A stretch of 13,690 nucleotides of DNA from positions 1 through 13,690 of the forward strand of contig QMNM01000011.1 of assembly GCA_003647765.1 (NCBI GenBank), given 5' to 3'. Shown in pieces: positions 8,501 through 13,690 of this stretch (positions are counted from its first letter, which is position 1; each line of letters starts with the position of its first letter). Source of the stretch: Candidatus Cloacimonadota bacterium (GTDB taxonomy: Bacteria > Cloacimonadota > Cloacimonadia > JGIOTU-2 > B8-G9). The position numbers were made by a program, and so were the translations under genes. The notes beneath the pieces were generated by a model, which had not been told where the DNA came from, made no database searches, and saw nothing but the letters and a program-made list of their open reading frames with translations.

Positions 8501-11124
8501 TAGAAAAGAGCTCGCTGTATATGACTCATATCCAAATTTATAAGCTTATCAATATGTTTCCTAGCCTCATCATTAGAAGTTCTACAATAAGAGCCAATTA
8601 AATGTATCTCTATGTCAATTTTCTCGCTATCATTCGCATATTTTCTAGAAAGATTGAAAACTTTAATTGCTTTCTGATGACTTGCATATTTTTGCAATAA
8701 TAATCCATAATAAAAAAGTATCTTAAAATTGGGCTCTACCTTTTCCTTTAATGCCTCGTATTTAGAAATACCTTCTATATAATACCCATTAGAATTACAT
8801 ATTTCCATAAATTTTATAAGATATTGTTTTAACTTGTCAGCACCAATATATTCTGTATTCTGACTTCTGGCTACGCTCTTCGCTCTTCGCTCTTCGCCTT
8901 TCGCATTTCGCTCTTCGCTCTTCGCCTTTCGCATTTCGCTCTTCGCTCTACGCTCTTCGCAATAGTGTTGTTCTGCTAGTTCTATAGCTTTTTTTGAATA
9001 TTGATATGCATACTCTCTTTGAAAATTTCCATGATAATAGTCGCTCAATAATGAATAATATTTAGTAGCAGATAAATAATCATTTATGAATAATGAGTGC
9101 TGAATTATACCCTGCATAATCTCTGGCACAGTAACTTCCTTATCCTGAAAATATGCTATGACTTTTTTACTAACATATTCTTTATCGTTATCGTCTGTTA
9201 ATTGTTGTAATTTCTCTTGGAGTTTTGGATAAATAAACTTATAATAACCATTCTTAGTATATTTTTCATCAAAAATAATTACATTCCTTTTGTAACATCT
9301 ATCAAGAAGGAAAAATGCATCTTTTTTATCAATATTTAGTATAAAAGCAGATAAATTTACTGAGATTGGAACTTTTAAAACAGAAATCTGTTTTAAAGAA
9401 AAGATTATATCATTAGGAATTTCAGAAATTTTTTTATCAATCATATCCTCTATTTCCTTAGGTAACATCACTTTTGACCAATCTATATCAAAATTATATT
9501 TGCCCTGCTTATTCAATATAAGTGTACTTATTTGTCCCTTTTTTATCATAGAACTTAATAAATGACGAATAAAATAAAGATTGCCATTAGTGATCTTGTA
9601 TATATTTTGTATGAATTGCACTGGACATTCATATTCCAAGATGAATTTAATATATTGAGCAGTTTCTTCGTAGTTAAGAGGTGTAACATTTATCCGAACA
9701 CAATAATACACTTTATCCATCAGTTCAAAATTTTCAATAGTAATAACGATAAGTATTGGATGGTTAATTATATCTTTGGAAATGTATCTAAGAAATTTGA
9801 TAGAATCTTCTGTCTCCATAGAAAGATTGCGAATAATGAAGATTAAAGGTTTGTCTTTTGCTTTCATAAACATCAGATTTTTTACTAATTCAAAATCTTT
9901 TTCTAAACTTTGCTTATCTTCTTTTAATTCTAATGCATCTTCTTCTGAACGGAAGAAAAATTCTTGAAGCTTATCAGATGCCTCTTTAACATAAGCAGTA
10001 ATTGTATCATCTTTATTTTCTCCTTTAACATAACAATATAATTCCTTAACTAATGCAAAAAATGGATCTTTATGAGAACTATCACAATTATAGTCAAACA
10101 GAAAATGCTCACCTGAAAGAATTTGCTTTCTAAAATATGATAAAGTTTCAGCTTTTCCTACACCAAAATCACCTGTTAATGCCACAATCTTTCCATTACC
10201 AGAATACACCAAGTTTACATAATCCTTCAAATTCGTTAAGTAACTATTCCTTATATAATAATTTTTAGATTCTATTATATTAATCAATGAGTAATCAGTT
10301 GCTACTAAATCATATTGTACATCTTGAATTTTGTTAATATATCTAATAATATCTGTTGCATTATGAATGCGGTTAGAACTATCTAATTCAAGTAGGTCTA
10401 GTATAATATTTTCTAATTCTCTTGATACTATTGGATTTATTTTATGAGGAAATTTAGGTATAATTTTTTGAAACCTTTTACTTTCCATTAGGCCAATTTC
10501 GTCTTTAGAAAAAGGATAGTTACCAGTAGATAGATAATAAAGTATTACTCCTAATGAGAAGAAATCACTTTCTGGGACAAAACCCTTTCCTTGCAGAACT
10601 TCAGGAGCAATGTAAGGAAGCGAACCTATTAATTCTTTATCTCCAGGAGAGTGTACAACCTTGTTAAATCCATAATCAACAATTTTGATAGATACTGTAC
10701 CATTCTCCTTGTGATATAATACATTATCTAATTTAAGATCCCGATGAATAATATCTTGTGAATGTAAGTAGTTCAGACCGTAACATATTTTTACAATTAT
10801 TTCATAGAAAATTGGTAGATTCTCCTTTGTTAGTCTGAAATCACTCAACTTCTGCTCTGAAAAATATTCAAATAGACAGTAAAGAGTATTTTTATGAACT
10901 CCGAAGTCATAAATCTTAATTACATTAGGATGATTCATTTTTGTAAGTAAGTACATATTTTGTGGATCTAATTTTTCCTTTATATCATCCAGTCCTAGTT
11001 TTGTGAATAATTTTAACGCATAAATTTTGTCATCTCTAATGTCTTTAACTTTATATACAACTCCAAAATTCCCTCTGCCTAATTCTTTTAATACCTTGTA
11101 ATGTAAATCAATTACTTTCATCAT
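5512..11124 (-). CDS. Giant hybrid Ser/Thr kinase - STAND ATPase-like - TPR - GAF - histidine kinase
   Basis: An 1870-residue signalling protein with no transmembrane segment or signal peptide, so probably cytoplasmic. Order: Ser/Thr kinase (about 8-265) with GRGNFGVV (16-23), K38, HRDLKLDN (127-134), D150 in a DYG variant of DFG, and APE (173-175). Then an AAA/STAND-like region (about 300-520) with P-loop GDFGVGKAE (318-326) where Ala325 replaces the usual Ser/Thr, and a hydrophobic strand ending in Arg-Asn (432-433) where Walker B acids belong. A long helical and TPR region (about 660-1250) follows, then two GAF-like domains (about 1300-1440, poor; about 1450-1600, better). The histidine kinase ends the protein: H1637 in SHELNTPL, N-box N1754, G1 D1791 in EDNGIG, and a GLGLGLAVAK G2 box near 1825-1834. 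Cyanobacterial HstK-type proteins combine the same two kinases. No response regulator is in the window. Residues 723-750 are an in-frame repeat array. It probably shares a transcript with the BatE-like gene 108 bp upstream. The exact ligand and targets are unknown. Confidence 0.93.
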   Translation of the reverse strand: MMKVIDLHYKVLKELGRGNFGVVYKVKDIRDDKIYALKLFTKLGLDDIKEKLDPQNMYLLTKMNHPNVIKIYDFGVHKNTLYCLFEYFSEQKLSDFRLTKENLPIFYEIIVKICYGLNYLHSQDIIHRDLKLDNVLYHKENGTVSIKIVDYGFNKVVHSPGDKELIGSLPYIAPEVLQGKGFVPESDFFSLGVILYYLSTGNYPFSKDEIGLMESKRFQKIIPKFPHKINPIVSRELENIILDLLELDSSNRIHNATDIIRYINKIQDVQYDLVATDYSLINIIESKNYYIRNSYLTNLKDYVNLVYSGNGKIVALTGDFGVGKAETLSYFRKQILSGEHFLFDYNCDSSHKDPFFALVKELYCYVKGENKDDTITAYVKEASDKLQEFFFRSEEDALELKEDKQSLEKDFELVKNLMFMKAKDKPLIFIIRNLSMETEDSIKFLRYISKDIINHPILIVITIENFELMDKVYYCVRINVTPLNYEETAQYIKFILEYECPVQFIQNIYKITNGNLYFIRHLLSSMIKKGQISTLILNKQGKYNFDIDWSKVMLPKEIEDMIDKKISEIPNDIIFSLKQISVLKVPISVNLSAFILNIDKKDAFFLLDRCYKRNVIIFDEKYTKNGYYKFIYPKLQEKLQQLTDDNDKEYVSKKVIAYFQDKEVTVPEIMQGIIQHSLFINDYLSATKYYSLLSDYYHGNFQREYAYQYSKKAIELAEQHYCEERRAKSEMRKAKSEERNAKGEERRAKSVARSQNTEYIGADKLKQYLIKFMEICNSNGYYIEGISKYEALKEKVEPNFKILFYYGLLLQKYASHQKAIKVFNLSRKYANDSEKIDIEIHLIGSYCRTSNDEARKHIDKLINLDMSHIQRALFYNLIGIHYYLNEYYDNALQYLRKGEQIAIQHKFQDILARIYNNTALIYNVKNNLKLASEYFQMARQIWEKRNNHIYLASVYNNIGDIELKRGNLNTAYDNFTQALKYFEETENRTGIALGKFNLAETTYKMGDFKSSDNYYKESLKIARSIDDKKFEKRILSRYTFLIGKIRPFQETLNFIAKNSPMFYKTKKPTKIDAFVKSYCFYLYNIGEIEELEKIYVSIKKSELDYSLEQEFISQIQGWIHFHKKEYNKATEFFKTSINLAEKNENEYAYVVDTIPLIKCYYNLGNYKDALIYLKKVSAITQRNGFKYWKYYLNLLSAQINMYDKNVHLRQILRELLDCEQNFYDMNCLVLLVHTQFSLFIVYNALKIKDKSQEYFRNYQNTVKKLISGLDEKKKASYLAANDYQENIHKVDIKKYIVPRESFFSSKMEPLFLSLIYLRDRERVKFFIGKQIRAVISPYKFAIITSEEIAEKKEPFIRYNFYKEEVRDELIYKWITHSLNTKEILYKDIDDRHYIFVPLILQNERVGVGIFADNGELVFTNREKMLIKRTQLYLTILLYKIGEHKYIEEQQKKIAGLLESAKNIYMIMNLDELLFAITKYAIHLSGAERGFFVRIDKNDNLLFKVNINKYEEVIPNNNLQVSTTIIKDVSEYGLPIITLDAMEHNEFNDSLSIRRNELHSIYCSPVKVNNKYFGYLYLDNLGAKEKILKFDEKLLELFLLQVSVAIKNALDYSRLENAHAELKKSDKIRREFIHLVSHELNTPLTTLSGYLKMLSNPEIELNKKLNEVIPIMKKNIERLINSSQSILRLGEVKNIDVLEKKEEDINEVIKEVYSEMKLFAKQRNQNLIMNLAQDLPKVKINRDSINSLLNSLISNAIKFTDNYGKITIGSRISRFQNEKIEGQTSLVIYVEDNGIGVPLEEQENIFKEFYLVGDINSHHSGLMEYKSSGLGLGLAVAKTIVDLHNGKIWVKSNKGEGSIFFVSLPLHRTGF
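8862..8960 (+). repeat. In-frame 7-bp tandem array inside the hybrid kinase gene
   Basis: Twelve perfectly phased 7-mers of GCNNTTC type (one GCTCTAC) fill 8875-8958. Degenerate units extend to about 8862. The total of 84 bases is a multiple of three, and three units make 21 bases, so the host protein gains a 7-residue repeat: EERRAKS, EMRKAKS, EERNAKG, EERRAKS (residues 723-750). The array falls between predicted TPR-type helices. The highly charged composition is unlike the flanking protein and is explained by the DNA repeat rather than by protein family conservation. Confidence 0.95.
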
Positions 11125-11127
11125 AAG

Positions 11128-11132
11128 CCTCT
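11128..11132 (-). promoter_or_regulatory. Shine-Dalgarno of the hybrid kinase; favours the second of two ATGs
   Basis: On the minus strand AGAGG lies 3 bases before the first ATG (11124) and 6 bases before the second, adjacent ATG (11121). The longer spacing is more usual, so translation may start at 11121 and give MKVIDL rather than MMKVIDL. The difference is one residue. Confidence 0.6.
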
Positions 11133-11141
11133 AATATCCTT

Positions 11142-11170
11142 TGGATACTTTTAAATTTCGTATTTGTCAA
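11142..11170 (-). promoter_or_regulatory. Possible sigma-70-like promoter before the hybrid kinase
   Basis: On the minus strand a perfect TTGACA (11170-11165) is followed after 17 bases by TATCCA (11147-11142), a poor -10 box. If used, it would let the kinase be made separately from the BatE-like gene upstream. Sequence resemblance only. Confidence 0.25.
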
Positions 11171-11232
11171 CGCGATAATATACAATTGTATTGGATTTAA
11201 CGTATGTGGTTCTACTCACATCTCTTAAAAAG

Positions 11233-11976
11233 TCATATTTTACCAAGGTGTGATTTCTCTATCCAGCCACCTATACCATTTGGCAGTTTGATTAAATACC
11301 AATTATCTTGCTCCTCCTCTATGGAAACTTTTAAGCCCTCATGAATTGTAAATGTTTTCTTATAATCCGTTCCTGGTCCGCTATAACCATCAATAGTATC
11401 AGATATTATTACCCCAAACTCATTCTTTTGAAAATAAGATAACTTGACTATGCCATAAAATAAGGAAAACATAAAAATAACCGCTGTTATGCTCAACAGA
11501 AATTTCTGCAATTGCACATCCTTTTCTCTTCTACACAAAATAAGGAAAATAAGTTGAACAGATAATATTATAAATAATCCCAATATAACCCAAAGAACTA
11601 GGTTTATTCCAAAAAAGTTATTTATCTTTTTCAGCACTTTCAGAATAAAACTATCCTCTTCCTCAGGAACCTTGTCTGTTAAATATTGCTTAATGAATTG
11701 TATATTATATAAAATATCTTTATCATTAGGACTTAGTTTTCTTGCTTTTTCATAATATAGTCGTGCTTTACCATACTTCTGTAGTTTAAAATATGTATTG
11801 CCTAAATTGAAAAATAACTTGCTATTCTTCACATCTTTTTGGACAAGTTGTAAGTAAATATCTCGTGCTTGCTCATATTTTTGCTCTTTATATAGTTCGT
11901 TCGCTTCGGATATGCTAATAGCAGATAATCTCACAGTTGAAATTATTATAAAAATAATAAGTGTTAGCTTTTTCAT
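11233..11976 (-). CDS. BatE-like TPR / two-membrane-segment / SH3-like protein
   Basis: This 247-residue protein begins with a hydrophobic signal sequence (MKKLTLIIFIIIS, cleavage possible near 19-22). Two tetratricopeptide repeats follow: about 22-50, and 53-86 with FFNLGNTYFKLQKYGKA. A linker leads to two hydrophobic segments (about 125-147 and 158-178). The C-terminal 60 residues (187-245) read as a bacterial SH3 domain, with SGPGTDYKKTFTIHEGLKV and NWYLIKLPNGIGGWI as hallmarks. The layout matches BatE-family proteins, which usually sit in bat operons beside MoxR ATPase and von Willebrand-domain genes. No such neighbour appears here; the downstream gene is the hybrid kinase, 108 bp away on the same strand. 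TPRs and SH3 domain should lie on the same, probably periplasmic, side of the membrane. A role as an envelope-anchored scaffold or sensor is inference. A GAGG Shine-Dalgarno 4 bases before the ATG supports the start. Confidence 0.85.
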   Translation of the reverse strand: MKKLTLIIFIIISTVRLSAISISEANELYKEQKYEQARDIYLQLVQKDVKNSKLFFNLGNTYFKLQKYGKARLYYEKARKLSPNDKDILYNIQFIKQYLTDKVPEEEDSFILKVLKKINNFFGINLVLWVILGLFIILSVQLIFLILCRREKDVQLQKFLLSITAVIFMFSLFYGIVKLSYFQKNEFGVIISDTIDGYSGPGTDYKKTFTIHEGLKVSIEEEQDNWYLIKLPNGIGGWIEKSHLGKI

Positions 11977-12193
11977 TCTACCTCAAGTATATTGCCAATT
12001 TTTAATGAAAAGTTTTTGTCTGCAAATTTTTTAATAGTTTCTTGAAAGTTCTTCAAGCTTTATTTCTCAATAGATTATTTCTTTGTTAGAACAATCTATG
12101 TTTCTGTTTGTTATCATTATTTTTTCTTAATTATAATATTTGCAAAAGCAATTATTATCCATTAGAATTAAAGTACCATAAAGTTGTCAATAA

Positions 12194-12222
12194 AATCAGA
12201 AATAACTGATTGATTAGTTATT
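12194..12222 (+). promoter_or_regulatory. Two overlapping, mutually exclusive hairpins
   Basis: aatcag (12194-12199) can pair with ctgatt (12206-12211). Alternatively aataact (12201-12207) can pair with agttatt (12216-12222). The stems share bases 12206-12207, so only one can form. This could be an operator or simply chance in AT-rich sequence. Confidence 0.3.
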
Positions 12223-12365
12223 ATAGTATTCCACAGAATATTCTTAATCACCTTATGATGAAAATCAGCAATTTAGCCAAATAACATCCGCTAAAAATAA
12301 TAATAGATATAGCCAAATTCTTGACAAGTCCCAGTCAATTATAGAGATTTTACATTGCAGTAATG

Positions 12366-12373
12366 AAGGGAGA
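12366..12373 (+). promoter_or_regulatory. Shine-Dalgarno of ribBA
   Basis: AAGGGAGA ends 3 bases before the ATG at 12377. It is among the clearest ribosome sites in the window and fixes the ribBA start. Confidence 0.75.
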
Positions 12374-12376
12374 ATT

Positions 12377-13588
12377 ATGAATGATAATATAATATTCAGT
12401 AATATACAAGAAGCAATCAAAGATATACAAGATGGCAGAATGATTATTGTTGTGGATGATGAAGATAGAGAAAATGAAGGTGATTTAATTATGTCAGCAG
12501 AGAAAATCACTCCGGATGATGTTAATTTTATAATAAAATATGCACGGGGCTTAATTTGTACTCCAATGCAAGAAAAGGATTTACAACGATTACATCTGCC
12601 ACAAATGACTTATGAGAATACAGATCGTCTAAGAACGAAATTTACAGTATCTGTAGATGCGAAATATCATACGACAACTGGCATCTCTGCTTATGATAGA
12701 GCTGAGACAATTAAGAAATTAGCGGATCCAAATTCCTCTGCAAGTGATTTTCTTCGGCCAGGTCATATTTTCCCTTTGAAAGCCGAGCCTGGTGGAGTCC
12801 TACATCGGGCAGGACATACTGAAGCCGCAGTAGATTTAATGAAATTAGCAAAACTTCAACCAGTAGGCGTAATCTGTGAAATTATCAAAAATGATGGAAC
12901 AATGGCTCGGCTCCCTGACTTAAAGAAATTTGCAGATAAATATCATATGCATATAATTACTATTCAGGATTTAATAAGCTATCGTCAACGGAATGAAAAA
13001 TTGATATTTCGTGTTGTAGAAGCAAAATTGCCTACTCGGTATGGTGAGTTTAAAATTATTGGTTATGAAAGTCCTATAACAGGCGAACATCATGTCGCTT
13101 TAGTTAAAGGAGATGTAGCAGGCAAACAGAATGTGTTGGTCAGAGTTCATTCCCAATGTCTAACTGGCGACACTTTTCATTCCAAACGATGCGACTGTGG
13201 AGAGCAATTGGAACAATCTATGCAAATGATAGAAAAAGAAGGATGCGGTGTCCTTCTTTATATGCATCAAGAAGGACGAGGTATTGGCTTGATAAATAAA
13301 TTGAAAGCATATAAGTTGCAGGACAATGGAAAGGATACAGTAGAAGCAAATAAAGAACTCGGATTTAAAACGGACTTGCGTGATTATGGAATTGGAGCTC
13401 AAATTCTTAAGGATCTGGGATTAACAACAATTCGCCTTCTGACTAATAATCCTAGAAAAGTAATCGGATTACACGGCTACAATATAGATATTGTAGAAAG
13501 AGTGCCTATTAACATAAAACCAAGTGACGAAAATATAGATTATCTTAAAGTAAAAAGAGATAAAATGGGACATTTGATAAATATTTGA
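12377..13588 (+). CDS. ribBA: Bifunctional riboflavin biosynthesis protein RibBA
   Basis: Carries both entry reactions of riboflavin synthesis: ribulose-5-phosphate to 3,4-dihydroxy-2-butanone-4-phosphate (RibB half, about 1-205) and GTP to the diaminopyrimidine precursor by GTP cyclohydrolase II (RibA half, about 206-403). The RibB half shows DDEDRENEGDL (27-37), the TTTGISAYDRAETI block (99-112), RPGHIFPL (127-134) and RAGHTEA (144-150). The RibA half has the zinc cysteines C261, C272 and C274, HQEGRGIGL (297-305), YGIGAQIL (337-344) and LTNNPRK (355-361). Both active sites look complete, so the fusion should be bifunctional, unlike fusions with one decayed half. Length (403) is normal. It stands alone at the start of a rightward unit with no other rib gene in the window. 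Expression may be constitutive, because no FMN riboswitch is visible upstream. Confidence 0.98.
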   Translation: MNDNIIFSNIQEAIKDIQDGRMIIVVDDEDRENEGDLIMSAEKITPDDVNFIIKYARGLICTPMQEKDLQRLHLPQMTYENTDRLRTKFTVSVDAKYHTTTGISAYDRAETIKKLADPNSSASDFLRPGHIFPLKAEPGGVLHRAGHTEAAVDLMKLAKLQPVGVICEIIKNDGTMARLPDLKKFADKYHMHIITIQDLISYRQRNEKLIFRVVEAKLPTRYGEFKIIGYESPITGEHHVALVKGDVAGKQNVLVRVHSQCLTGDTFHSKRCDCGEQLEQSMQMIEKEGCGVLLYMHQEGRGIGLINKLKAYKLQDNGKDTVEANKELGFKTDLRDYGIGAQILKDLGLTTIRLLTNNPRKVIGLHGYNIDIVERVPINIKPSDENIDYLKVKRDKMGHLINI

Positions 13589-13628
13589 TTACTTACACCA
13601 AATATTAGAAATCGTCAAAGAATGATAT

Positions 13629-13641
13629 GCCCTACGCATTA
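13629..13641 (+). repeat. Two-unit remnant of the 7-bp tandem family
   Basis: gccctac (13629-13635) followed by gcatta matches the unit and phase of the array at 5446-5494. It overlaps the first base of the AGGTGG ribosome site of the gene starting at 13652. Confidence 0.5.
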
Positions 13642-13646
13642 GGTGG
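13641..13646 (+). promoter_or_regulatory. Shine-Dalgarno for the gene at the right edge
   Basis: AGGTGG with a 5-base spacer before the ATG at 13652. It abuts the heptamer remnant and is the main support for calling a gene here. Confidence 0.6.
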
Positions 13647-13651
13647 CACTT

Positions 13652-13690
13652 ATGGAAAGTTATGGACAATATTTACAATCAGTAAGAACA
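13652..13690 (+). CDS. Partial CDS at right edge, RodZ-like HTH protein N-terminus
   Basis: Thirteen codons (MESYGQYLQSVRT) run open to the end of the window. A G-x-x-L-x-x-x-R pattern directly after the start is typical of the xenobiotic-response-type HTH at the front of RodZ and related DNA-binding proteins, where the text usually continues with a KGLSLEE-like helix. RodZ links MreB to the membrane in rod-shaped cells. The fragment is too short to prove this. A good Shine-Dalgarno and 63-bp spacing after ribBA make a real gene likely; it may be cotranscribed with ribBA. Confidence 0.5.
   Translation, partial: MESYGQYLQSVRT

Larger units (their letters stand above)
11977..12376. other. Divergent AT-rich regulatory region between the BatE-like gene and ribBA
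   Basis: No gene is evident in these 400 bases. It must hold the leftward promoter for the BatE-like/kinase unit and the rightward promoter for ribBA. Palindromes visible: cttgaa/ttcaag (12041-12046, 12052-12057); atagatt/aatctat (12070-12076, 12093-12099); and two overlapping hairpins at 12194-12222. A TTGACA at 12321-12326 could be a -35 for ribBA but has only weak -10 partners (gagatt after 17 bases). The conserved boxes of an FMN (RFN) riboswitch, expected ahead of some ribBA genes, are not seen. Confidence 0.55.

Noticed and set aside
9562-9967. Plus-strand open frames of 63-94 codons opposite the kinase gene
   Set aside because: They lie fully antisense to a strongly supported coding region with recognisable domains, and have no motif or ribosome site of their own.
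11977-12376. FMN riboswitch upstream of ribBA
   Set aside because: The conserved G-rich and GACCGGCGGT-like boxes of the aptamer are not found in this AT-rich region.

Overview
The window is a strongly AT-rich stretch of bacterial chromosome. TGA is used as a normal stop and most starts are ATG, several with a clear Shine-Dalgarno. Gene content suggests a Gram-negative-like, probably uncultivated lineage. The hints are an endonuclease-type MutL, a BatE-like TPR/SH3 membrane protein and a very large dual-kinase signalling protein. An FCB-type or related candidate phylum (Cloacimonadota- or WOR-3-like) would fit, but that placement is inference from style, not from a marker gene.

Layout. Positions 1-238 are a repeat-bearing leader. 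A plus-strand block follows: mutL (239-2095), miaA (2308-3219), a SurA/PrsA-type parvulin isomerase (3222-4088) and deoC (4310-5119). These are housekeeping genes for mismatch repair, tRNA A37 prenylation, protein folding and deoxynucleoside breakdown. Only miaA and the isomerase are tightly coupled. The other gaps (2096-2307, 4089-4309) hold degenerate dispersed repeats. Positions 5120-5511 form a 392-bp convergent intergenic region made almost entirely of repeats, including a minus-strand terminator and a 7-bp tandem array.

Positions 5512-11976 are transcribed leftward. A BatE-like protein with signal peptide, TPRs, two membrane segments and an SH3-like end (11233-11976) comes first. It is followed by an 1870-residue soluble protein (5512-11124) that joins a Ser/Thr kinase, a degenerate STAND/AAA-type ATPase, a long TPR array, two GAF-like domains and a complete histidine kinase. 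No response regulator is present. A 400-bp AT-rich divergent region (11977-12376) separates this unit from ribBA (12377-13588), the bifunctional riboflavin-synthesis enzyme. The last 39 bases are the start of another gene that looks like a RodZ-type HTH protein.

The most interesting signals are: (1) the dual-specificity signalling protein with an apparently dead central ATPase; (2) a 7-bp tandem repeat family (GCNNTWC) that occurs just downstream of that gene, as a remnant at the window's end, and as 84 in-frame bases inside the gene, where three 7-mers make a 7-residue protein repeat; (3) a terminator-linked repeat in inverted copies at 1-46 and 5281-5326; and (4) a cysteine-rich N-terminal extension on DeoC. 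No CRISPR, tRNA, rRNA, phage or transposase gene is visible.
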